64,000 nucleotides of DNA from Heterodera schachtii (Eukaryota > Nematoda > Chromadorea > Rhabditida > Heteroderidae): the NCBI GenBank assembly GCA_023374025.1, contig SIJG01000009.1:1181558-1245557 (forward strand), read 5' to 3'. The translations under genes were made by a program, and so were the position numbers. This document shows, piece after piece, positions 55,396-64,000 of this stretch (positions are counted from its first letter, which is position 1; the number at the start of each line of letters is the position of its first letter). The notes under the pieces are model-generated. The model worked only from the letters and a program-made list of their open reading frames with translations, had not been told where the DNA came from and searched no databases.

Positions 55396-56163
55396 TAAGT
55401 CGTTGAATTTCTGTGCAACGGCCCAGCAAGATGCTGTACCTGCTTTGGTGGATGTATGAATGTTATTTTAATTAATGTAAAATAATTGCTAAATAAGATG
55501 GCTGTTCGCCGAAGAGTAGCACACCATGAAGCCGGCCACATTATGGCAAACCACCAAAATAAGCATGGAACTGAGTGCTTAGACACACTTGGGTTTCTTT
55601 TCGCGAAAAATATACACTTGCGCAAGTAACGGCAACACTACAGTATTTTTTAGGTTGGTTTTTCAAGCTTAACCCAAAATTTGTTTTGCACCTTAAGGAG
55701 GTGCGGCATTGGAGAAAAACAATATTTGGTGTTTACGACCAAAGTGCTTCTCGAGATAATTGGATGAATGCCGGCACGGCTGCACATGCAATCGTAATTT
55801 AATTTTTTCGTTTATAGTTCTTTTCTTTATTTTCATAAAAATTTTGAGAAATAAATAAAATTTTTATATTAAAGGTCTACCGCTACGAAGATAACAAAGA
55901 AAAAGTGGTGAACTAAATAGGTATCCTTAACAGAGCAAATTACCCTTACAGTGGCACGATACGGGAACGCATAAGTACAAAAATCAACAAAAACTTTGAA
56001 TTCGTGTGCGAACAGTTCAAAAAAAGAGAATTCAAGGAAGCAATAAAGCAGGAATCTCTTTTAGAGCAATTAAAAATTCAAGAGTTTAGCTTGCCAACGC
56101 GTTGCTTCAACAAAATGTATTGCAGTGCAACGACATAAAACGATAAGAGATCTTTTCCAATGA
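55396..56163 (+). pseudogene. HExxH peptidase-like gene, copy 2, decayed
   Basis: Exon 1 ends ATAQQDAVPALVD before GTATGA. Exon 2 starts after AAATAAG at 55498 and reads MAVRRRVAHHEAGHIMANHQ, with the metallopeptidase zinc motif HEAGH as in M41-type enzymes and in the minus-strand gene at 28119. The frame then changes near 55580-55600 and continues as VRHWRKTIFGVYDQSASRDN and NAGTAAHAIV. After an intron the tail homologous to 54034-54324 has an in-frame TAA (VVN-stop-IG) and a one-base deletion in LEQLKIQEF. So the locus is related to the FtsH-type family but is broken. Confidence 0.5.
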
Positions 56164-56322
56164 TAAATAATAATTTTTATAGAATTATTGAGCACATTAA
56201 ACAATCGAAACGTTGATTCTACTGACACGGTAAAATGCTTCCCGAATACTGTGCGAACAGTATCGGCTACTGTTTAACAGGAGCCTTGTTTTGCAGCGGC
56301 AAAAAATAAATAATCTGAACCG

Positions 56323-57480
56323 TTATGGTGAAACGGATGCTGTGTGATGCAGAGTCTCTCCAATTGTTTTCACAAAAAACGGGAGAGAATTCGGTAAGGA
56401 AATGCTAAATTTAAAGAGCGCAGGAGGGAAGCAGGACAACGACAACAAGAGCGTGGGGATTGGTACCATGATATGCTTAGGCGTTAGCGCGCTTGGGAGC
56501 AAGAGAAGGAGGAATGAGAATGAGACAAAGTGCAACGGAAGCGAAGAAAGGCGGAAGAAGAACGAAAATATGAGGAGAGAGGTGAATAATTCTGCAATTT
56601 AAATTAATTTTTATTTTTGTTTCAAATTAAAATTTTCTAATTAATAATTGTGTTCCACACCTTATTTTTTTGTTAAAAATTGGCGATTTTTTTTGAGTAT
56701 TCTTATGTCACTTCTGGGTGAATATTTTTAGTGCAACAACAAATGAAAAAGATAAAATTCAAGAAAAAATTTCAGTATTCGGTCCCAAAAGATAATTGGA
56801 AAATTACAAAACTGAAAAATAAAATTTTGCTCTAGAAGAAAGAGTTTATTTAATTTTTTCGTCAAAACCTTTCAAAAACTGTTTTTTTATTTATGCCGCA
56901 GATCACGAGACAGAAATCAGATTTGGTTAGGACGTAGTTTTCCAAAGAAAGGAAGCAAGGAAAAGCAGTCATAAGGGAATGAAAGCAAGTAGGCAGAAAA
57001 AAAAAGGAAGATGAAGAAGAGGAGAAAGAGGAGGGAGAGAAAAGCCAAAAAAGGAAGCTATAGAAGAGAAAGAGGAAAGAAACCGGGAAGCAATGTAGCA
57101 AAGAAAATGAGAAAGAGAAAAAAACACCATCGAAAAAACAAAAAGTCAGAAGCGAAAGAAAGAAATGGAACAAAGAAAAACGAGAAAAGGGGAAAAAACA
57201 GCATCGGAAAGCAAAGAATAACGTTCAGAAGTGAACGAAAACAATGAGGCAAAGAAAAAGGAGAAAGTGGAGGAAAAGCCTGACGGAATGAAGTGAATCG
57301 CGCAAAGTGAAAGATGAAAATAAGCCAGTAAGCAATGGAGAAAAGAAAAGGAGAAAGAGGAAAAACAGCATCGGAAAAACAAAACAGTCATAAGAGAACG
57401 AAAGCAATGAGGCAGAGAAAAAGGAGAAGAGGAAAAGCCTGACGGAATGAAGTAAATCGCGCAAAGTGAAAGGAAAAGAA
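56323..57480. repeat. purine-rich (AG) tandem repeat tract
   Basis: From 56930 to 57480 the plus strand is almost pure A/G/(C) with imperfect units of about 165-175 bp. CAGCATCGGAAA..GAACGAAA.CAATGAGGC.GAGAAAAAGGAG and GCCTGACGGAATGAAGT.AATCGCGCAAAGTGAAAG recur at 57190-57330 and 57365-57480. ORFs on both strands (Lys/Arg-rich or Phe/Leu-rich) are artefacts. Confidence 0.65.
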
Positions 57481-57499
57481 TAAAATAAAGTTAATAAAT

Positions 57500-59070
57500 A
57501 ATATTATTATATTTTTTAATTTAATTTGCAATTAAAAATGTTTTTCATTTGAATATTTAAAGAAATGCTAATCTGCAATAGATTAAATGTGAAATTTTCT
57601 GGGATAAAACAAATTACAAAATTTTTCCTGATTTTGTTTTGGGCCTCGACTCTCAGTCATTTAGTGTCGACCAACGAGACTTTTTTTACACCCCAAAAGA
57701 TCGAGTTTTTAAGAAAATTAAAAGGAATGATAATTTAAATTAATTTATTTGGCCATTATTATTCATATGATGGTCTATGCTAATTGCTATCTGTGTATGA
57801 AATTTTCTGTTAAATCAAATTGGGGTGGTATTTTTTTCAATATTAGTAAATTATAATAAATGGAAGCCTAAAGCAAAAATATAAAATTTGAGAGAAATTA
57901 AAGTTTAGAACTTCTTCAACGTTAATTCGCTAACTCAGTCAACCTCAAGGCCCGTGAAAACTTTGTTATATTGAAAAAAAATCTTTAAAATTCGGACAAT
58001 TAATTAAATAGGTTTAAAGAAGTAAATAAAATTTTCTTTACTCTTAGGTAAATAGTTCAATGACTTTATTTTTCTCTTCATAAAAACTCCTTTCAATCAT
58101 TTTCTTTTTATTTAAATTCATTTCTTTTTGTCATATATATATTTTTTCGCGATAAAAACGCAAAAGTATTTTCTGTCAAATTTTTTTCTTCTACAATTTC
58201 TGTCTTGGTTCAACCCCACTTACAGTATAAAATTATTTTCATTTTTTAAATATTCCTTAAGTAATAAAACTACTTATTTGGAAATTTAATTATTAAAAAT
58301 TTCCTACCATTTAAAAGAACATTAAAATATTTCTTTCTTTTTAAAATAAATATTTTTTTCTTTTTTGAGCTACCGAGGAACATCCACCCTTGCTTTATGC
58401 ATATTATCAATCAAAAATAAAATTCGATTACATAGTCAAACATTAAAATGTCATATATTAAATTCTTTTTTGCATTTTTTAAAAGTTGAAAATCCGATTT
58501 CCAATTTGCCAGCAATTATTTCGTCACTAATTTTTGGATTTTTTTTCTTTAATTTCAAAATATTGTCTCATTTTTATTAATTTGGTCTCTTTTTTCAATT
58601 TGAATATAACCAAAATTAAGTTTTTAATTAAATTTTTACGTGTTTTGCTACACTAAAATAGTTAATAAAAAAATTTTGTTTGCCTATTTTGTGCTTGTAA
58701 TGTCTATTTTGTCAAATTCATCAAAAATTAATGCCTTTGATAAACTTTTGGCTAGCACATAATATAAAGAATAAAACGATTTCGTTAATCAAATCTAACT
58801 TTTATTATAATAAAATAATAAAATTTTATTTTAATATTAAAATATCTTAAATGGATTCTTTTTCGTTTTTAATGTTGGCAATTATTGATAGAATTGACTA
58901 TCGGATGACACGTATTCACGCAAATAAAAATTTAAAAGATATTCAGTTGGATTATTTTTTACATAGTTAAAAAAAATTGTAAAATTTATTTTTTTTGTGA
59001 AGTAGTGAATTTATAAAAATCTAAAGCCAGTAGATTATTTACATAATTTATTTATTCATTTAGCTAAAAT
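57500..59070. other. AT-rich intergenic, no gene seen
   Basis: Low-complexity AT-rich DNA upstream of the MATH-BTB locus. Confidence 0.4.
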
Positions 59071-59074
59071 TGTG

Positions 59075-62000
59075 ATGAATACACACAAATTTCTTTTGTT
59101 TTGGATTTTTTGGCTCAATTATCAAATCTTTGCTGCTGAAGGTAATGTAGCTAAAAACTGCAATAATGCAATTTTGTCAAGAAAATTTTTAGACAGAACA
59201 TTTTCCATTTTTTCAAAATTTTAGCAGCTGGCGAAAAAGAATTTTCACTAAAAACGCAAAAATTGGACAAAGGCAATAATAGTCAAATCAAAGGTAAAAT
59301 GACAAAAAAAAAAGACAAAAAAAACTTTCAGAAAACAACAAAAAATTTGTTGAAATTGTGCTCACAGTTCAGTACTTCGAAGCTTTTTCTGAAGGACGAG
59401 GAGAATATGAATTCTTCAGTAACAATGTTATCTTCAAAGGAATTTCATGGAAAATTCAAATTATCAACTGGAATGGATTTCTTGGAGTTTCTTTGTGCAG
59501 GAATGGTCCACTTGGTAAACGAAAGTTTATTTTTCCAACTCACAAGGGAACCACCCGAACTGTAAGTCGGAAAATGCATATGTGTTATATACCATTGGAT
59601 AGAACAGGGTCGACTTCTATTGTGTAATTTTAATATTACGCCCATATAGCAAGAAACCAAAAAGTTATGGGGACTCAAAAATCGAAATTTTGGCTGTGTT
59701 TCCACTTAAAATTGGTGGATCAGATGGTTAAATTCGTGTTTTTGAAGCTCGGGTTCAAATCCAACATAAAAATAACATATTTTAATTAATATATAATATA
59801 ATAAACAACTTAAAAAATCATTTTTTTAGACTTAAAATTTTATGATAGTTATCTTTAGTAAAAATAAGCAAAAAATAATAATAAATGAAAAGTTTGGAAT
59901 TAATAAAAAGTGAACAAAGCTGGAAAAGGGCCCTTAGGCCAAAATTTCGATTTTTGAGGCCCCATAACTTTTCGGTTTCTTGACTGACTATATGGGCGTA
60001 ATATTAAAATTACACAATAGAAGTCGACCCTGTTCTATCCAATGGTATATAACACATATGCATTTTCCGACTTACAGTTCGGGTGGTTCCCTTGTCAGAC
60101 AAATTTAAGATGGAAAATATGCAAAATTTGATAAAAATAAAGAATTAATTTATGTAAATTTTCAGATTTTGCTTGGAATTGCCAAACGGACTTCGAATTA
60201 TCCATTGTTTCATCCTCAAAAAATGGTGAATTTCATGAAGTGAAAAAGTCTTTTTCACATCTTTTCACTGGTTGGAAGTGGCAGAATTGTTTTGATGGTC
60301 AATTTGGAAAATTTGAGGTGAATAAAATTAATTTTTAAAAATTAGGTAAAAAAATTAAAAATTCTACTGTTTTTAACTTAGAATTTTTTTGCGTGTTTTT
60401 GGGGTTATTTCATATTTTAGTTTGTAAACTTTTTAAATAAAAATTTAAAAATGAAAAATAATAATTTACTTCCGAAAAAACGAGGGGTGTAATTGCAAAA
60501 TTGAAACATTTAATACAGGGTTCGGATCGGACAGATTTTGCACCAAAAATTTTAATTCCGAAAAATGAGGGACGTACATTGCAAAATTAAAACATTTAAT
60601 ATCGATTTCAAATAGATTTTTCTTTTTTGTTTTATATTTTCAGGTTTAACATTCATAATTTTGGGATTTAATTATGTCAAATTTGTAATTTTTAAAATTC
60701 CACTTAAAATTAATGTAAAAATGAAATTTTTCGAAAAAGAGTCTTTTATTCAAAAAGCGTATAAATATATTTTTTAAATTAATATGACAAGCAACTGATG
60801 GACAAAAGCGTTGGTCTTTATAATGAGGAAGAGGACACAATGACATTCAAAGCGAAAGTGAAAGCGGAAAAACCTTTTCTAACTCGGTGATTAGTAATTC
60901 ATTAAATATTATCAATTAGTAGGGCTTTTATTTTTAGGCAAATGCCTAAAATTCTGCGCAATTTATACGCTCAGATAATCAAAAAAACGCGTTTTCCGCT
61001 TCGTTTGGGGTGTCTACGATTACTTTTATCTGTCGGAATGTCCACTGTCCGATTGTCCAGTCACGTTAACTTTGTCTATTTTGGACTTTTTGTGCTTAAT
61101 GCCTATTTTTGTGCATATTTCGCCATTTTTGGCGCCTTTTTTAAGATTTTCGAAAAAGTGTTAATAAAATTTTTTAGTTGCCTATTTAATGCCTATTTCT
61201 AGATTTTTTATGCTTAAAATGAAAGCCCTATTAATTAGTGTTTATTAGTTGACTTTAGCGATGTTTCTGCTGATGACACATTATTGCTCAATGGACAAAT
61301 GTTTTTTGTGAACAAATGTGTAATAAAAAAATTAAAATTGAAATTTTTAAAATAACATAAAAATATTATTATTTCATTTTCCATTTTATTTTTACGCCTG
61401 TGAAGTTTAGGCACCATAATAAGGAGCTTAAAAAAATAATTTAAATGTGTAAAAAATGCCTACAATTGAAATTCATCTCGTAGTGCCTAAATTTCACGTT
61501 ACCAAAATCTTCATGTCTGCTTTTTTAGATTTTGGCGGCTCAATCGGATTTTTTTAAAGCTTTGTTTTTTGGAGACAATGCAGATGAAACTCCCAAGATT
61601 GAAATTTATGAAATTGAGAATGTCGAGAAATGTTTTGAACAATTAATTTCCGTAATTAACTCACCAAATGCTGTGGTTTATGGTAAAATTTGAATGAAAA
61701 TATTTTTTATGTCATCAATTATTTAGAAGATTGTTTTGAAAATGTTCTTCAATTAGTCAAAGATTTTAATTTGTCTGCCGTTTCAATTAACAGACGCAAA
61801 GGTCAAATTGTGTTTAAAGTGACCAAATTTAGCTCATTTCCTAAAAAATATGAGTTTGGAAAAAAAAGTGAAAAAGTATCCATCGGCGGAATGCCATGGC
61901 AAATTTCGATTCAACGAAATGCTTATGACGCTTATGATCGTCTTGTCTATAAAGTGTCACCTTGTGAAATTTATGGTTAAATGAATTATAAATTTTGTTG

Positions 62001-63244
62001 ATAAATTGAAAATTTAATTTGCTGAAACTCCAAATCTTCTATATTTCACTTTATTTTTCAGATTGGAATTTTGAAGCTGCCATCGAATTTGGCACTGTTT
62101 CTGCCTCAAAAAGCAATGAATGGCTTATGCGGAGAGGAAATTTGGAATCATTTAGTAAAAACAGTTTCTGGGATAGATGTAGACATTATGAGGTATATTA
62201 TGCTTATTTTTTTATTTTTTGCAATAGAGAAACTTAAGGATTTGTTGGACCCAATAAACCGCGTATACGACGAGAAGGAAGACGCAATAACTTTCAAAGC
62301 AGAAATCATAGTGAAAACCAAGAAGAAAGAGCCAATCATGTAATTAATTAATGATAATTAATTAATGCCATTATAATTTAATCCATTTTTAGTGAGTTTC
62401 AAGCAGAAGACAAATTAATGGTTAATGACCAAGTAGTGAATGTTAACAAATATGTAAGAAATGTGGAAATATTAAAATATAAGATTATTCTTTTTTAGCT
62501 TTTGGCCGCTCATTCGGAATTTTTCAAAATTTTCTTTTTTGAATTTAACGAAAAAATACCAAAAATAGAAATTGACAATGATAAAAATGCAGTGGAAAAT
62601 TTTGAAAAATTAATTTCCTTAGTGAATTCACCGAGTGCCGAATTAGACGGTAATTTGAAATGAACAAAATGGCTATGGAATTCTCATCGGAAATTGAATG
62701 AAATGATATTTTTACGCTTTTAAATTTGCACAATAAATTATTAAATCCGATTAAAATTTAAACTAATTTAATTATTTTAAATTAAAATTCAGATGATTGT
62801 GTCGAAAATGTTCTTCTATTGGCTGATCGTTTTCAATTGGATTCTGTTGTGAATCGTTGTGCCAATTTTTTTGTCAATAAAAGCAAAAAGCCATTCATTA
62901 ACAAAATTCTGCAGGCACACCAATACAACATTATTGGCGTAAAGGTCAAAAATATAAATAGAATTAAATAATTTCCAATAATTCAGGAGAAATTGATAAA
63001 CGATATGGTTTATACTATTCCTGTTGAAGAATATCTTTACAATGTTAATTATCTAATTGAAAAATTCAAAATTGATAAAAAAGCATTGAAGGAAAATAAA
63101 CTTAAGAAAATTTATGAGTATGAGACGACTAAACCTGGTTCTGTCAAACTCAGAGATTTCTATCAAAACATAATTATTCTGTTCGAGCATTCTAAGTTTG
63201 ACGCTGAATTTGTGGGTGAACTGAAAAATCAGCTCAGTATATGA
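59075..63244 (+). CDS. tandem MATH-BTB-MATH-BTB locus with signal peptide
   Basis: Fourteen exons: 59075-59141, 59225-59293, 59332-59514, 60166-60317, 60792-60886, about 61249-61319, 61529-61682, 61727-61975, 62062-62192, 62230-62339, 62393-62453, 62499-62649, 62793-62944 and 62987-63244 (TGA). Exon 1 is a signal peptide (MNTHKFLLFWIFWLNYQIFA). MATH 1: KGISWKIQIINWNGFLGVSL, WNCQTDFELSIVSS, TGWKWQNCFD. BTB 1: DDTLLLNGQMFFVNKC, ILAAQSDFFKALFF, then ENVLQLVKDFNL; it ends early and the same exon runs in frame into MATH 2 (IGGMPWQISIQRN, WNFEAAIEFG). BTB 2 is complete (LLAAHSEFFKIFFFEFNEKI; NVLLLADRFQLDSVVNRCAN) with a BACK-like end. All junctions agree in phase except exon 5 to 6, which is off by one base. 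The first half may therefore be damaged, or an exon is missed. MATH-BTB proteins are Cullin-3 adaptors and normally cytosolic. An unequal crossover between neighbours explains the fusion. Confidence 0.75.
59538..60097. mobile_element. palindromic MITE in intron 3 of the MATH-BTB locus
   Basis: The left arm ACAAGGGAACCACCCGAACT through GTTATGGGGACTCAAAAATC (59538-59690) is mirrored almost perfectly at 59935-60097. The centre carries tRNA-like boxes (59713-59762). Confidence 0.85.
59713..59762 (+). other. tRNA-like (SINE-type) pol III boxes
   Basis: TGGTGGATCAGATGGTTAA (box A-like) and GGTTCAAATCC (box B) at tRNA-like spacing between the palindrome arms. No complete cloverleaf. Confidence 0.45.
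60940..61230. repeat. TGCCTATTT-type repeat inserted between exons 5 and 6
   Basis: Contains TGTCTATTTTGGACTTTTTG, ATGCCTATTTTTGTGCATATT and relatives, similar to tracts at 11340 and 48990. It lies exactly in the intron with the phase mismatch. Confidence 0.45.
61398..61502. mobile_element. short inverted-repeat element
   Basis: GTGAAGTTTAGGCAC and GTGCCTAAATTTCACG form the mirrored ends of an approximately 105-bp element in the intron before exon 7. Confidence 0.6.
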
Positions 63245-63379
63245 TGGGACTAGCAATGATCGATCGGAAGAAATTGATAACAGACAATTAACCACGTACA
63301 TTAACTACCCTTCTAACTCACTATAACGATATTTTTGAAACAGAAATTTTTAAAGTTTTTATTGATAACTTTTTTACAG

Positions 63380-63534
63380 GCTATAAAATTTTTTGCTTTT
63401 TAAAAGCTGATAGAGCAAGTGAAGGAATGATGATATCAAGATTGTTAGATTTGACTGCGAAGAAAAAAGTTAGAGCCCAAAAACTGCGAAAACAACGGCG
63501 CAAAAACGACCTGATCCGCATATTTTTATGTTGA
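63380..63534 (+). CDS. possible extra last exon, basic
   Basis: After the acceptor TTTTTACAG the frame reads YKIFCFLKADRASEGMMISR, LLDLTAKKKVRAQKLRKQRR and KNDLIRIFLC to TGA. It lies 135 bp after the MATH-BTB stop and needs a phase-1 partner that I could not find. It could be an alternative 3' exon or a relic of the next gene. Confidence 0.35.
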
Positions 63535-63895
63535 ATATTCACTAATTAGACGTTCTTTTTGGCCTTTTATATATCCAATTAGCCTCTTGTGGTCCCGCGT
63601 CGCCCTATTTTCAAATTATAAATGGGGAAAAATTTAACAATATTTTAAGTTATGTTTAAAATATTTTGAATTTATTTGTTAAGTAAAAAATTTGTTATTA
63701 TAAAAGACTAATTAGAGCAAACAGAATCCTAAAAAAATGTATTATATGTATTTACATAAAATTGCACTCAAGAAATATAAATTCGAATGCATTTCATATA
63801 GAAATATGAGAAAACACTTTGAAAATGCTAAATTTTTATGTGCCTTCAAAAATTAAATTTTGAAATTTTATTCAAAAAAATTTATAATTATTACT

Positions 63896-63995
63896 TGCAT
63901 TTCGATATAAGGAAAATCGGTAAAATTGTTAAGAAAATCAAAATACATTTCGATATAAGGAAATCGGTAAAATTGTTAAGAAATCAAAATATCTT
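63896..63995. repeat. two-unit tandem repeat, about 51 bp
   Basis: CATTTCGATATAAGGAAAAT with CGGTAAAATTGTTAAGAAAA is repeated head to tail with small A-run differences; it may continue beyond the window. Confidence 0.8.
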
Positions 63996-64000
63996 AAAAC

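Noticed and set aside
56862..57464. Phe/Leu/Ser-rich minus-strand and Lys/Arg-rich plus-strand ORFs
   Set aside because: Composition artefacts of the purine-rich tandem repeat.
59690..59770. Possible tRNA gene on the plus strand
   Set aside because: Good box B but no cloverleaf; it is the core of a palindromic MITE.

Overview
The window is AT-rich, intron-rich eukaryotic DNA. The best fit is a plant-parasitic cyst nematode (Heteroderidae, Globodera/Heterodera-like). The main reasons are a locally expanded family of F-box-like proteins with the WIC-D-W-ILPxFDHAQLGL start and the RPLPNKIRF motif, very short introns (34-60 nt), BTB/MATH and haspin-like multigene families, and very dense small inverted-repeat transposons. 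The species call is inference from remembered family style; no database was searched. Most genes here are split into short exons, so simple ORFs miss them. I rebuilt exon chains by hand from GT/AG sites, reading-phase agreement and family logic.

Layout. 1-9470: repeat-rich DNA with an N-truncated haspin-like kinase pseudogene on the minus strand (853-2105) and several palindromic MITEs, including a hAT-type MITE with a perfect 8-bp target duplication (8711-9285). 9479-21932: F-box-like cluster on the plus strand with two intact genes (9479-11116 and 18489-20072, the second with an N-terminal membrane anchor) and at least four broken copies. The broken copies are interrupted by a fold-back element made of TTTTGGCGCG arrays and by a Merlin transposon whose transposase reads intact through two 40-nt introns. 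A two-exon minus-strand gene for a tiny membrane protein (21964-22228) follows.

22230-33800: mostly repeats (a 952-bp element with an 8-bp target duplication at 23677-24644), a stand-alone M41/FtsH-type peptidase gene without an AAA domain (28119-28751, minus), a 93-aa acidic protein gene (29142-29503, minus), a Merlin transposase remnant and fragmentary coding tracts. 34422-35983: complete seven-exon BTB gene (minus). 38058-41964: complete five-exon gene for a 458-aa secreted protein of unknown family (minus), with a 637-bp hAT MITE in its first intron. 43750-44800: long polypyrimidine tract that leads straight into a four-exon gene for a 120-aa secreted Lys/Glu-rich protein (44805-45912, plus), an effector-like candidate. 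46960-57500: AT-rich gene remnants, small gene fragments, a tail-anchored-type membrane protein (50796-51234, minus), inverted-repeat elements and two decayed copies of an HExxH peptidase-like locus. 59075-63244: tandem MATH-BTB-MATH-BTB locus on the plus strand whose first exon encodes a signal peptide.

Themes. Two adaptor-type families of the ubiquitin system (F-box-like, BTB/MATH) occur with members that carry secretory or membrane-anchor N-termini, which is unusual for cytosolic E3 adaptors. Rearrangements at transposon insertions appear to be building and breaking these genes. A GC-rich hairpin with a conserved GATA loop recurs at least a dozen times and is the commonest unexplained repeat.
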